Shown here: piece after piece, positions 16,049 to 24,337 of the stretch
Layout of the letters: each line of letters starts with the position of its first letter
Position numbering within the stretch: position 1 is the first letter of the stretch
Assembly (NCBI GenBank): GCA_903859155.1
Contig: CAIOLO010000024.1
Span: forward strand, 1-47,503
Direction: 5' to 3'
DNA: 47,503 nucleotides
From: an uncultured beta proteobacterium
GTDB taxonomy: Bacteria; Pseudomonadota; Gammaproteobacteria; Burkholderiales; SG8-39
Program-made: the position numbers and the translations under genes
Notes under the pieces: generated by a model
Database searches by the model: none
Seen by the model: the letters and a program-made list of their open reading frames with translations, nothing else
Told to the model about the DNA's origin: nothing

Positions 16049-16783
16049 TTACAAGTAGGGCTTGACCCCGGCGCGCAGCGCCCAGTATTCCCAGGCACGC
16101 TGCACCTGCGGCGAATACGGGTCGATGTTCACACGCACCGCGATTTCACCGGGCGACAGGGGCTTGACCCCGCCACCCATCAGCAGTGTCTCCTTGAGCA
16201 CGCGCGCGTTCTGCGGCAGATAGACCGCAGCCTTGACCGCGTCGACGATGGTGCGCCCGGTTGAGGTGAATCCGTGCCCGCGCATCAGCACCACCTTGTT
16301 CGCACCCAGGCACTTTGCCAGGTCGCGGCCCTGCGCCACATTCGACACCAGCAGGTTGGTGTCGCCGAAGTTGTCGCGGATGTCCCACAGCGGCACTTCC
16401 AGGCCCATGTCGCTGGCCACGTGCATCACCGGCTGCAGCTTGATGTTGCCCAGGGTGAACGGCATGACCTCGAGCGCGTGGCTGTGGATCACCGAATGGA
16501 TGTCGGGCCGCGCTTCATACACCGCGCCATGGATGTAGCGCTCGACGTAGGGCGCGGGCGGATGTTCGCCCAGCGGCGTGCCGTCGAGCATGAACTCCAT
16601 GATGTCGCCGGCTTCCACCAGCTCCGGGCTGCGCGAGCGCGACAGCAGGTAACGGTCGGCATGCAGCGGATGGCGGACGCTGACATGGCCATAGGCATCG
16701 AGCACGCCTTCGTGGGCGAGGATGCGGTTGGCGACGACTACGTCGTGAATGCTTTGCTCTAAGGAAACGACCGGTCGGGACAT
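16049..16783 (-). CDS. Class II aldolase/adducin family protein
   Basis: This 244-residue enzyme is of the fuculose-phosphate-aldolase superfamily. Motifs are AYGHVSVRHP near residue 30 and the zinc-ligand pair HSHA near 99, followed by LMRGHGFTSTGRT with a further His. Family members cleave or decarboxylate hydroxyacids and sugar phosphates. AGGAGG precedes the ATG well. First gene of a three-gene operon with a Bug receptor and an esterase, it suggests uptake of an organic acid or ester, its hydrolysis and retro-aldol cleavage. The exact substrate is unknown. Confidence 0.9.
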   Translation of the reverse strand: MSRPVVSLEQSIHDVVVANRILAHEGVLDAYGHVSVRHPLHADRYLLSRSRSPELVEAGDIMEFMLDGTPLGEHPPAPYVERYIHGAVYEARPDIHSVIHSHALEVMPFTLGNIKLQPVMHVASDMGLEVPLWDIRDNFGDTNLLVSNVAQGRDLAKCLGANKVVLMRGHGFTSTGRTIVDAVKAAVYLPQNARVLKETLLMGGGVKPLSPGEIAVRVNIDPYSPQVQRAWEYWALRAGVKPYL

Positions 16784-17170
16784 CGGAACCTCCTTTGTTC
16801 AGCTGCGGAGCTTACCAAGGTTGCCGATGGGTGCGAAGTGTCTTTCACCGGGTCTCGCAGGGCGCGCTCTTGTTGAGGATGGGGCCGGCCACCCGCACCG
16901 CCGAGGCGGCAAGGAGCAGACTGTAACCTTCCGGGGCAGGGCGGGTTATGTTCTCCGCGCCGATGGCTGGCGGCCGGCCGGGCGAATAATGCGAAGCCCG
17001 GGCTCGCTTGCAGTCGGCCAGAAACGACGGTCCGGGACTGCACGGTGATTGGCTTTAGTTACGGCACCGGAGCAAAATGCCGCGCTTGATCGGCAGATTG
17101 CTGCCGCCCCGACGTTTAGGTCAATGATTCTGAATTCGCTGCATTGGCGTGACGCATCCGGACGCCCGAA
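16784..17170. other. Gene-free stretch between divergent aldolase and MFS genes
   Basis: This 387-base gap separates divergently read genes and should hold two promoters. I see no convincing -10/-35 pair, no open frame with a ribosome site and no strong repeat. Confidence 0.5.
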
Positions 17171-18298
17171 TTGACGCTGCATCTCCTGGTTCTGATCGCT
17201 GCGCTCAATCAGGCGCTGCATACCGGCGGGCGGGTCGCGGTTGCGCTCACGACCATAAGCCTGAACGCCTCGCCGCTGGTCATCGGGACGATTACGGCGC
17301 TGTACGGGTTGCTGCCCATGGCGCTGGCGCTGCCCCTGGGCAAGCTCACCGACCGCATCGGCCCGCGCGTGCCGATGTACGCCGGCACGCTGTTTTTCAT
17401 CGCCGGCGGCCTGATGCCCTCCTATGCGCCCAGTCTGCCCACGCTCTACCTTGCGGCCGCACTGATCGGCATGGGCAATATGACGTTTCAGCTTTCCATT
17501 CAAAATGCGGTAGGCCGCATCGGCGGGCGTGAGGACCTCACCCGCAATTTCAGCAGCCTCGCCATCGGCATGTCCGCAGGGGCCATCATCGGGCCGCTCA
17601 TCACCGGCTACGCCATCGACTACACCGGTTACGAGTCGGCGTTCATTTTTCTGACATTGCTGCCGTTTGCGGCGCTGGTATTGCTCTCGACGCTGGATCT
17701 CGGGCTGACACCGGCCGCAGGCGCCAATGCGCGCGGCAAGACCAGGACGCTCGACCTCCTCGCCAACCGCGGCCTGGTGGCGATTTACATCATCACCTTC
17801 ATACACGTGCTGAGCTGGGAGCTGTACACCTTCCTGATGCCGCTGCACGGTTCGCAGATCGGTCTGTCGGCTTCGACCATCGGTATTCTCATGGGGGCTT
17901 TCTCGGCGGCATCCTTCACCATGCGGGTGTTGCTGCCGCCGCTGGCCAAACGTTTCGATCACTGGCAATTGATCAAGGGGATGCTGATGCTTGCCGGGGT
18001 GATATTTGTCGCCCTGCCCCTTACCGGTGACACCTTGTTCCTGGTGCTTCTGTCGGCCCTTATCGGCGGCTGCCTGGGCGCGGCGCAGCCCTTGACCATG
18101 ACGCTGATTCACGACAATTCGCCCCCTGGCCGAATCGGCGAATCTCTGGGGGTGCGAACCACCGTGGTGTCCTCGTGCCAGTTCGTCTTGCCGCTGGTGT
18201 TCGGCGGGCTGGGAACCTTGCTGGGGCTGGTGCCGGTGTTCTGGCTGGCTGCCGCGGCTATCTGCGGCGGCATCGCCGCGGCGCGCACTGGCAAATGA
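17171..18298 (+). CDS. MFS transporter
   Basis: This 375-residue membrane protein has about twelve hydrophobic segments. The signature loop after helix 2 reads PLGKLTDRIGPRVPMYAG. A second-half TM5-like pattern is GAIIGPLITGYAID. It appears to be a small-molecule transporter or exporter of the inner membrane; the substrate is unknown. The best start is TTG at 17171, with no clear ribosome site. It is divergent from the aldolase operon. Confidence 0.85.
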   Translation: MTLHLLVLIAALNQALHTGGRVAVALTTISLNASPLVIGTITALYGLLPMALALPLGKLTDRIGPRVPMYAGTLFFIAGGLMPSYAPSLPTLYLAAALIGMGNMTFQLSIQNAVGRIGGREDLTRNFSSLAIGMSAGAIIGPLITGYAIDYTGYESAFIFLTLLPFAALVLLSTLDLGLTPAAGANARGKTRTLDLLANRGLVAIYIITFIHVLSWELYTFLMPLHGSQIGLSASTIGILMGAFSAASFTMRVLLPPLAKRFDHWQLIKGMLMLAGVIFVALPLTGDTLFLVLLSALIGGCLGAAQPLTMTLIHDNSPPGRIGESLGVRTTVVSSCQFVLPLVFGGLGTLLGLVPVFWLAAAAICGGIAAARTGK

Positions 18299-18333
18299 AG
18301 CCTGGCAAGACGCCGAATTATCAAAGATTTATT

Positions 18334-18369
18334 TTGCTGAATAGCCATACAATGTCATTATAATAATGA
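18334..18369 (+). promoter_or_regulatory. AT-rich palindrome overlapping a -10 box upstream of the catabolic island
   Basis: TCATTAT-A-ATAATGA (18355-18369) is a perfect 7+1+7 inverted repeat in otherwise GC-rich DNA. It contains a consensus TATAAT (18359-18364), with TTGCTG (18334-18339) 19 bases upstream as a poor -35. Because of the symmetry, the minus strand also carries TATAAT. It may be the operator/promoter for the genes from 18616 on. The remaining ~240 bases to the gene show nothing firm. Confidence 0.5.
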
Positions 18370-18615
18370 TTTACATCCTATAAATGGTATGCATCCCGGT
18401 ACTGGCATGTCCGGCATCGGTGCCCTTGAAAAGGGCGCGGCGAAGGTGCCGCGCTGCACAGTTGACGCACAATCGCGGCCACCATATGGCGCAAGGGTCG
18501 CCTTGCCTTGGAAATTGCGTTAAATCAAGGCGAATGTATTTAGCAGGGCGTAAAATCATCGTTTGCCGTCGTTTTTGTACCTGCGAAGCCCGCATTTCCT
18601 GTGGAGGAGTTACCC

Positions 18616-19944
18616 GTGGCGAAGAAAAAAACACTGGTATCCGAGCCGAAAATCGTCCGGCCCGATGACATCAACCCCAACCATAACTGGACCCGCCCGA
18701 TCGGCGCTCCGGGACATACCCAGGTCGATTTCGAGGAGCGCATCAATTTCCGCCGCCTGCACGATTACCGCCTCGCACGCACCCGCGCGGCGCTCAATCA
18801 GTCGGGTCTGGGCGCACTGCTGTGCTTCGATCAGCACAACATCCGCTACACCACCAGCACCGTCATCGGCGAATGGGCGCGCGACAAGCTGACGCGCTAC
18901 TCGCTGCTGACCGGCAACGGCGACCCCTACATCTGGGATTTCGGCTCGGCCGCCAAACACCACCGTCTGCACGCGCCCTGGCTGTGCCATGACCATTGCC
19001 GTGCCGGCCTGCTGGGCATGCGCGGCGCGGTGGGGTCGGATATCACGCTGTTTCGCGAGGCCGCCAAGGAGATCAAGGCGATTCTCGTCGAGGAGGGTGT
19101 TGCCGACATGCCGCTGGGCCTGGATGTGTGCGAACCGCCGATGCTGTTCGAATTGCAGAAGCTGGGTATCGAGGTGCGCGACGGGCAGCAGGCGATGCTG
19201 CAGGCGCGCGAAGTCAAGAACATCGACGAGTTGACGCTGCTCAACATGGCCGCGGCCATGGTGGACGGGGTCTACCAGGACATCGCCGAGGCGCTCAAGC
19301 CCGGCGTCAAGGAATCCGAGATCGTGGCCCTGGCCACCGCAAGGCTCTACGAAATGGGCTCCGATTGCGTCGAGGCGATCAATTCGATCTCCGGGGAGCG
19401 CTGCTCGCCGCATCCGCACAATTTCACCGACCGGCTGATCCGCCCGGGCGACCAGGCGTTCTTCGACATCATCCAGTCGTTCATGGGCTACCGCACCTGC
19501 TATTACCGCACTTTCAACGTGGGACGCGCCACCGCCTCGCAGCGCACCGCCTACGGCAAGGCGCGGGAGTGGATGGACAAGGCGATCGATCTGTTGAAAC
19601 CCGGCATGTCCAGCGACAAGGTGGCGCGGGTGCTGCCCAAGGCCCAGGACATCGGCTTCAGCAGCGAGATGGATGCCTTTGGCTTGAATTTCTGCCACGG
19701 TCTGGGTCTGGGCCTGCACGAGAGGCCGCTGATCTCGCGGCTCAACTCGTTCAAGGAACCGATCGAGCTGAAAGCGGGCATGGTGTTCGCGGTGGAGACT
19801 TACTGCCCGGCAAGTGACGGCATCTCCGCGGCACGCATCGAGGAGGAAATCATTCTCACCGACAAGGGCGCGCAGATCATCACCCTGTATCCCGCGGAAG
19901 TGCTGCCGATCGCGAACCCCTACGCCAGACCGCATATAAACTGA
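18616..19944 (+). CDS. M24 (Xaa-Pro peptidase/DddP-like) family protein with altered metal site
   Basis: This 442-residue protein has a creatinase N-terminal domain (about 45-200, with FDQHNIRYTT) and a pita-bread M24 domain. Metal ligands D284, H361, E394 and E410/411 are recognisable. The second metal Asp, normally in GYxxDxTRT, is Cys295 (GYRTCYYRTF). GGAGGAG (18603-18609) precedes the GTG at 18616, so that start is preferred over an in-frame GTG at 18601. Length and layout recall DddP, the DMSP lyase of this fold, as well as creatinase and aminopeptidase P. Ordinary two-metal peptidase activity is doubtful. It opens the island whose next genes encode a 2-oxo acid dehydrogenase. Confidence 0.85.
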   Translation: MAKKKTLVSEPKIVRPDDINPNHNWTRPIGAPGHTQVDFEERINFRRLHDYRLARTRAALNQSGLGALLCFDQHNIRYTTSTVIGEWARDKLTRYSLLTGNGDPYIWDFGSAAKHHRLHAPWLCHDHCRAGLLGMRGAVGSDITLFREAAKEIKAILVEEGVADMPLGLDVCEPPMLFELQKLGIEVRDGQQAMLQAREVKNIDELTLLNMAAAMVDGVYQDIAEALKPGVKESEIVALATARLYEMGSDCVEAINSISGERCSPHPHNFTDRLIRPGDQAFFDIIQSFMGYRTCYYRTFNVGRATASQRTAYGKAREWMDKAIDLLKPGMSSDKVARVLPKAQDIGFSSEMDAFGLNFCHGLGLGLHERPLISRLNSFKEPIELKAGMVFAVETYCPASDGISAARIEEEIILTDKGAQIITLYPAEVLPIANPYARPHIN

Positions 19945-19950
19945 CGGTGG

Positions 19951-19972
19951 GGCCCCGGTTTTCGCCGGGGCC
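19951..19972 (+). terminator. GC-rich hairpin between the M24 and E1alpha genes
   Basis: GGCCCCGG / CCGGGGCC forms a perfect 8-bp stem around a 6-base loop just after the M24 stop. No U-run follows, so it may slow transcription or protect mRNA ends rather than stop transcription. Confidence 0.45.
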
Positions 19973-20037
19973 GACATCTTCAGGCAGCCACACGGTTATC
20001 ATTCACCAATTCTCCGGCATCCAAGAGGTAGCCCAGC

Positions 20038-21051
20038 ATGAGCAGCATTGCCCCGCCGCCCTCCGCGGCAAATATCCCCGAGGCGACACGCCTCGAGTTG
20101 TACCGGCAGATGATAGAAATCCGCTATTGCGAGAAGCGTGCCCACGACATGTTCCTGCAGAACCTGGTCAAAGGCACCAGCCATCTTGCTCTTGGCCATG
20201 AGGCGGTCGCCGCAGGGTTCGGTGTGGCCATGAACAAGGATGACTACACTTTCTGCACCTATCGGGGTCATCACCACACCATGGCGCGCGGCGCTTCGAT
20301 GCTGTCGGTGCTGGGCGAACTGATGGGCCGGCAGTGCGGCCTGATGAAGGGCAAAGGCGGATCGATGCACCTGACCAGCGCCGAGAATGGCGTGATGGGC
20401 TCCTATGCCATCGTCGGCGCACACCTTCCGATTGCCGCGGGTGCGGCCTGGTCGGCGCAGTACCGGGGCACCAAGCAGGTGGCGGCGGCCTTCTTCGGCG
20501 ATGGCGCCACCAATATCGGCGCTTTTCACGAAGCGCTTAACCTCGCCTGCGTGTGGAAACTGCCGGTGGTGTTCGTGTGCGAGAACAACGGCTACATGGA
20601 GTACACCCCGATCGGCGCTGTCACAGCGGTGGCTAATCCGGCCGCCGATCGCGCCAGCGCGTATGACCTGCCGCGTCAGTTGATCGACGGCAACGATGCC
20701 GAAGTGGTCTACCAGGCGGCCTGCGATGCCTATGCAAAAGCCCGCGCCGGCGGTGGCCCTTCGCTGATCGAATGCCTCACCTATCGCCACGGCGGCCATT
20801 CGCGCGCCGATCCCGGCAAATACCGGCCCAAGGACGAGGTTGAAGAATGGATGAAGAAGGATCCGGTGGTGCTGTATCGCATCAGGCTGCTTCAGGCCGG
20901 GATTGCCGAAGCGACGCTGGATGAAATTGACGCAACTGCGATGGCCAAACTCGAGGCTGCAACGGAGGCTGCCAAGGCTTCGCCGCCACCCGAGCTTGCC
21001 AGCGCCTATACCGATGTTTATGCAGATGGAGGCGCAGCATGGCGCAACTGA
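20038..21051 (+). CDS. Thiamine-diphosphate dehydrogenase E1 component, alpha subunit (AcoA/PdhA-like)
   Basis: This 337-residue subunit carries the TPP-binding motif GDGATN (164-169) to NN (193-194), with HEALNLACVWKLPVVFV between. GTSHLALGHEAVAAG and YRGHHHTMARG are typical of E1alpha. With the beta subunit it oxidatively decarboxylates a 2-oxo acid, or acetoin, and passes the acyl group to lipoyl-E2. AGAGGTAG precedes the ATG. The stop overlaps the beta gene by 13 bases, indicating coupled synthesis. Substrate specificity (pyruvate, acetoin or branched) cannot be read. Confidence 0.93.
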   Translation: MSSIAPPPSAANIPEATRLELYRQMIEIRYCEKRAHDMFLQNLVKGTSHLALGHEAVAAGFGVAMNKDDYTFCTYRGHHHTMARGASMLSVLGELMGRQCGLMKGKGGSMHLTSAENGVMGSYAIVGAHLPIAAGAAWSAQYRGTKQVAAAFFGDGATNIGAFHEALNLACVWKLPVVFVCENNGYMEYTPIGAVTAVANPAADRASAYDLPRQLIDGNDAEVVYQAACDAYAKARAGGGPSLIECLTYRHGGHSRADPGKYRPKDEVEEWMKKDPVVLYRIRLLQAGIAEATLDEIDATAMAKLEAATEAAKASPPPELASAYTDVYADGGAAWRN

Positions 21052-22019
21052 CTTATAGGGATGCGGTGTCCGCGGCCATCGCCCAGGAGATGTTGCGCGA
21101 TTCACGCGTGGTGCTGCTCGGCGAAGATGCCGCGGCGGCCGGCGGCGTGTTCAAGACCACCGTGGGATTGTTCGAGCAATTCGGTCCGACGCGGGTGCGC
21201 GATACGCCGATTTCGGAACTGGCCATCATGGGCGCGGCAATGGGCGCGGCGATGACGGGGCTGCGGCCGATTGCCGAGATCATGTTCTCGGACTTTCTCG
21301 CCTGCTGCTGGGATTACGTGGCCAACCAGTTCCCCAAAACCCGCTACATGAGCGATGGACAGCTGGGGGTGCCGCTGGTGATCCGCACCGCCAACGGCGC
21401 CGGCGCGCGTTTCGGCGCGCAGCATTCGCAAAGCGTGGAGAACTGGGCGATGGCCATTCCCGGGCTGAAAGTGGTGGCGCCTTCCAACGCCGCCGACGCC
21501 AAGGGACTGCTGGCCGCCTCGATCCGCGATCCGGACCCGGTGATTTTCTTCGAACACAAGAATCTGCTGGGCAACAAATGCGAAGTTCCCGATGGCGAGT
21601 ATGTGTTGCCGCTGGGACAGGCTGCGGTGCTGCGCGAAGGCAAGGACGCCACCATCATTGCCCTGGCCGCGATGGTGCCGCGCGCGCTGAAGGCCGCGGA
21701 AACGCTTGCCGCCGAGCACGGCATTTCGGCCACGGTCATCGATCTGCGCTGCCTGGTGCCGCTCGATACCAAGACCATACTGGAGCATTCGGCGCGCACC
21801 GGTCGGGTGTTTACCGTGGAAGAGAACCCGCGGCTTTGCGGCTGGGGTGCCGAAATCGTCTCGATTATTCAGGAAGAGGCGTTCAGTTCGATCAAGGGGC
21901 CGATGGTGCGCATCACCACACCGCATATTCCATTGCCTGCTGCGGACCGGCTCGAAGACGAAGTCATCCCGTCGGTGGCGCGCATCATCAACGAGGTGCG
22001 CAAAGCGCTGGGCAAGTGA
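21039..22019 (+). CDS. Thiamine-diphosphate dehydrogenase E1 component, beta subunit (AcoB/PdhB-like)
   Basis: This 326-residue subunit shows the transketolase-type pyrimidine domain, with LGEDAAAAGGVFKTTVGL at the start and DTPISELAIMGAAMG carrying the conserved Glu. TANGAGARFGAQHSQ and a C-terminal transketolase domain (about 200-322, with VIDLRCLVPLDTKTI) follow. It completes the E1 heterotetramer with the preceding gene, which it overlaps by 13 bases. A gene for E2 follows after about 120 bases. Confidence 0.93.
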   Translation: MAQLTYRDAVSAAIAQEMLRDSRVVLLGEDAAAAGGVFKTTVGLFEQFGPTRVRDTPISELAIMGAAMGAAMTGLRPIAEIMFSDFLACCWDYVANQFPKTRYMSDGQLGVPLVIRTANGAGARFGAQHSQSVENWAMAIPGLKVVAPSNAADAKGLLAASIRDPDPVIFFEHKNLLGNKCEVPDGEYVLPLGQAAVLREGKDATIIALAAMVPRALKAAETLAAEHGISATVIDLRCLVPLDTKTILEHSARTGRVFTVEENPRLCGWGAEIVSIIQEEAFSSIKGPMVRITTPHIPLPAADRLEDEVIPSVARIINEVRKALGK

Positions 22020-22141
22020 GCAACACCGGCAATTGACCGGGCTGCGCGAGGCGCGCCCCGGCCCCCCGGACGAGTTCGACTTTCCGACACCAACAACATC
22101 AGGATGTGCAGCGCGCATCCCGACCCATGATGGAGCGAAGC

Positions 22142-23170
22142 GTGGATATAGTGATGCCGCAATTGGGCGAGACGGTGCAGGAGGGCACGGTTCTCAGCTG
22201 GTACAAAAAGGTGGGCGACAGCATCAAGGCCGACGAAGCCCTGTTTGATGTCGAAACCGAAAAGGTGACCACCGAAATTCCTTCGCCCATGGCCGGCGTG
22301 GTAAAGGAAATCCTGGTTGAGGCCGGGACCACCGTGCCGGTCGGCACCAAGATCGCGGTGATCGAAGTCGGGGACGCGAAACCTGCGGCGAAACCCGCTG
22401 CTGCGGTGCCAGCGCAACCGGCGGCTGCCAAGGTGGCGCCGGCCGCGGTGACCGGTCAGGGCGACGACGAGATCATTCCGCACAGCAAACTGCGCAAACA
22501 GACGGCGGCGCATATGGTGAAATCGGTGGCCACCAGCCCCCATGTATTGCAGGCGGTGGAGGTCGATTTCGAGCGCGTGGACCTGGCCCGGAAGGCCCGT
22601 GGTGAGGCCTGGAAAGCGCGCGAAGGGTTTGCACTCACTTACCTGCCGTTCATCGCCAGCGCTGTATGCGAGGCCATCGCCGAGTTTCCCAAGGTGAATG
22701 CGAGCTACACCGAGGAGGCACTGGTGGTGCACCGGCGCGTGCATCTGGGCGTGGCCGTGGATCTGCAGTTCGAGGGGTTGATGGTGCCGGTGGTGCGCGA
22801 TGCGCAGAAGCTCGATGTCGCGGCTCTGGCCCGCGAGATCAGCCGTCTTGCGGCCGCGGCCCGTGCGGGAACGCTGGTGCCTGACGAGGTCACGGGCGGC
22901 ACTTACACACTTTCCAATTCGGGGCCGTTCGGTACTTTGATCACCGCGGCCATCATCAGCCAGCCGCAGGTGGCCATTTTGTCCACCGACGGCGTGCGCA
23001 AGAAGCCGGTGGTGGTGGAAAGTGCGGGCGGCGATGTGGTTGCCATTCGCCCGGTGGGGGTGCTGGCACAGTCCTTCGATCATCGCGCCTTCGACGGCGC
23101 ATACTCGGCGGCGTTTCTGCGCAAAGTGAAGCAGGTTCTGGAATCCCGCGACTGGTCGGCATTGATCTGA
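22142..23170 (+). CDS. Lipoyl-dependent acyltransferase E2, short form without subunit-binding domain
   Basis: This 342-residue protein has a lipoyl domain (2-77) with lipoyl-lysine K41 in VETEKVTTEI, then an Ala/Pro linker (79-105). The catalytic domain starts IIPHSKLRKQTAAHM at once and ends with the active-site H314 and D318 in DHRAFDG. The peripheral subunit-binding domain expected between linker and catalytic domain is missing, which explains the small size. GTG at 22142 was chosen for GGAG six bases upstream and the usual start DIVMPQLGETV; an upstream GTG at 22106 is possible. No E3 gene is in the island. Confidence 0.92.
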   Translation: MDIVMPQLGETVQEGTVLSWYKKVGDSIKADEALFDVETEKVTTEIPSPMAGVVKEILVEAGTTVPVGTKIAVIEVGDAKPAAKPAAAVPAQPAAAKVAPAAVTGQGDDEIIPHSKLRKQTAAHMVKSVATSPHVLQAVEVDFERVDLARKARGEAWKAREGFALTYLPFIASAVCEAIAEFPKVNASYTEEALVVHRRVHLGVAVDLQFEGLMVPVVRDAQKLDVAALAREISRLAAAARAGTLVPDEVTGGTYTLSNSGPFGTLITAAIISQPQVAILSTDGVRKKPVVVESAGGDVVAIRPVGVLAQSFDHRAFDGAYSAAFLRKVKQVLESRDWSALI

Positions 23171-23198
23171 CCGGTCCTATTCAATCAGGAGAGTGGCA

Positions 23199-24143
23199 TT
23201 GAGCGACGCAAAAAAACCGACGATCGGTTGGCTGGGCACGGGTCGTATGGGCTACGACATGGCGAAATGCCTGGCCAAGGCCGGATACGACATTACCGTC
23301 TGGAACCGCACCCGCGCGAAAGCGGAGCCGCTGATGAAGGAGGGGGCGAAGGTTGCCGACAATCCCTCGGACCTGGCCTCCTGCGACGTGATCTTCAGTA
23401 TGCTGGCCACCGCCGACGACGTCAACGCGATCATCCTCGGACCCAAAGGGCTGCTCTCCAAAGCCAAGCCCGGCCAGGCGGGGCTGCCCAAGATGCTGGT
23501 GGAGAGCACCTCCATTTCCACCGAGGCCTCGGCCGAACTGCGCGCGGCGCTGGAAAAATTCGGCATCCAGATGCTCGCAGCGCCGGTGAGCGGCAATGCC
23601 AAGGTGGTGAAGGCGGGCAAGCTTTCCTTCGTGGTGTCGGGGCCGAAGGCAGCCTTCGATATTGCCGCACCGATGCTCGCGGAAATCGGCCAGGAGGCGA
23701 CCTGGGTGGGCGAGGGCGATCTCGCGCGCGTGGTCAAAATCTGCCACAACGTATTTCTTGGCGTGGTCATCCAGTCGCTTGCGGAAATCACCGTTCTCGC
23801 GGAAAAATCCGGCGTGCCGCGCCATGCCTTCCTCGATTTCCTCAACAAGAGCGTGATGGGTTCGATGTTCTCGCGCTACAAGACCCCGGCCCTGGTGAAT
23901 CTGGATTTCAAGGTGACCTTTACCCCGTATCTGCTGAGGAAGGATCTTGACCTCGGCCTGGCCTCCGCACGCAGCCTGGATGTGCCGATGCCGCTTGCTT
24001 CGATCGCCCGCGACATCGTGCAGGCGATGATGGGCAATGGTTACGCGGATGAGGACTTTGCCGCCCTGCTGGTGCAGCAGGCGCGCGCTTCAGGCATCGA
24101 ATTGAAGTCCGAGAACGTACCGGTGAGCGACGGGTTGAGCTGA
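23199..24143 (+). CDS. NAD(P)-dependent beta-hydroxyacid dehydrogenase (3-hydroxyisobutyrate dehydrogenase-like)
   Basis: This 314-residue enzyme has the Rossmann glycine motif GWLGTGRMG (10-18), the substrate-binding APVSGNAKVVKAGKLSFVVSG region (127-147) and catalytic Lys180 with N184 (VVKICHN). The family oxidises short 3-hydroxyacids to aldehydes or oxo acids in the cytoplasm. The TTG at 23199 is preferred because AGGAG lies seven bases before it; GTG at 23193 is too close. It follows the E2 gene by 28 bases, so its product may feed the 2-oxo acid dehydrogenase or come from the same substrate. Confidence 0.9.
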   Translation: MSDAKKPTIGWLGTGRMGYDMAKCLAKAGYDITVWNRTRAKAEPLMKEGAKVADNPSDLASCDVIFSMLATADDVNAIILGPKGLLSKAKPGQAGLPKMLVESTSISTEASAELRAALEKFGIQMLAAPVSGNAKVVKAGKLSFVVSGPKAAFDIAAPMLAEIGQEATWVGEGDLARVVKICHNVFLGVVIQSLAEITVLAEKSGVPRHAFLDFLNKSVMGSMFSRYKTPALVNLDFKVTFTPYLLRKDLDLGLASARSLDVPMPLASIARDIVQAMMGNGYADEDFAALLVQQARASGIELKSENVPVSDGLS

Positions 24144-24259
24144 AAAAGCAGGCTGGAGGATCTGTCCGGGTCCCTTTCTGCCATGCTCGTCACCCCGGCT
24201 GCAAAAGCGATTACCTGGCGCCGGACGATGTCCTCCGGTAGCGCGTGCATGCGGTTTTT

Positions 24260-24273
24260 CCGAACCGGTTCGG
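24260..24273. promoter_or_regulatory. Perfect 14-bp palindrome upstream of Bug receptor 5
   Basis: CCGAACCGGTTCGG reads the same on both strands and lies 65 bases before the receptor start, in the 194-base gap after the dehydrogenase. It is suited to a dimeric repressor or activator; no regulator gene is adjacent. The rest of the gap shows nothing firm. Confidence 0.5.
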
Positions 24274-24337
24274 GGGGTAACAATAACGCCCGTCAAAGGG
24301 CGAAATCATGCGGGTTTGATCTACCAAGGAGATTGAG

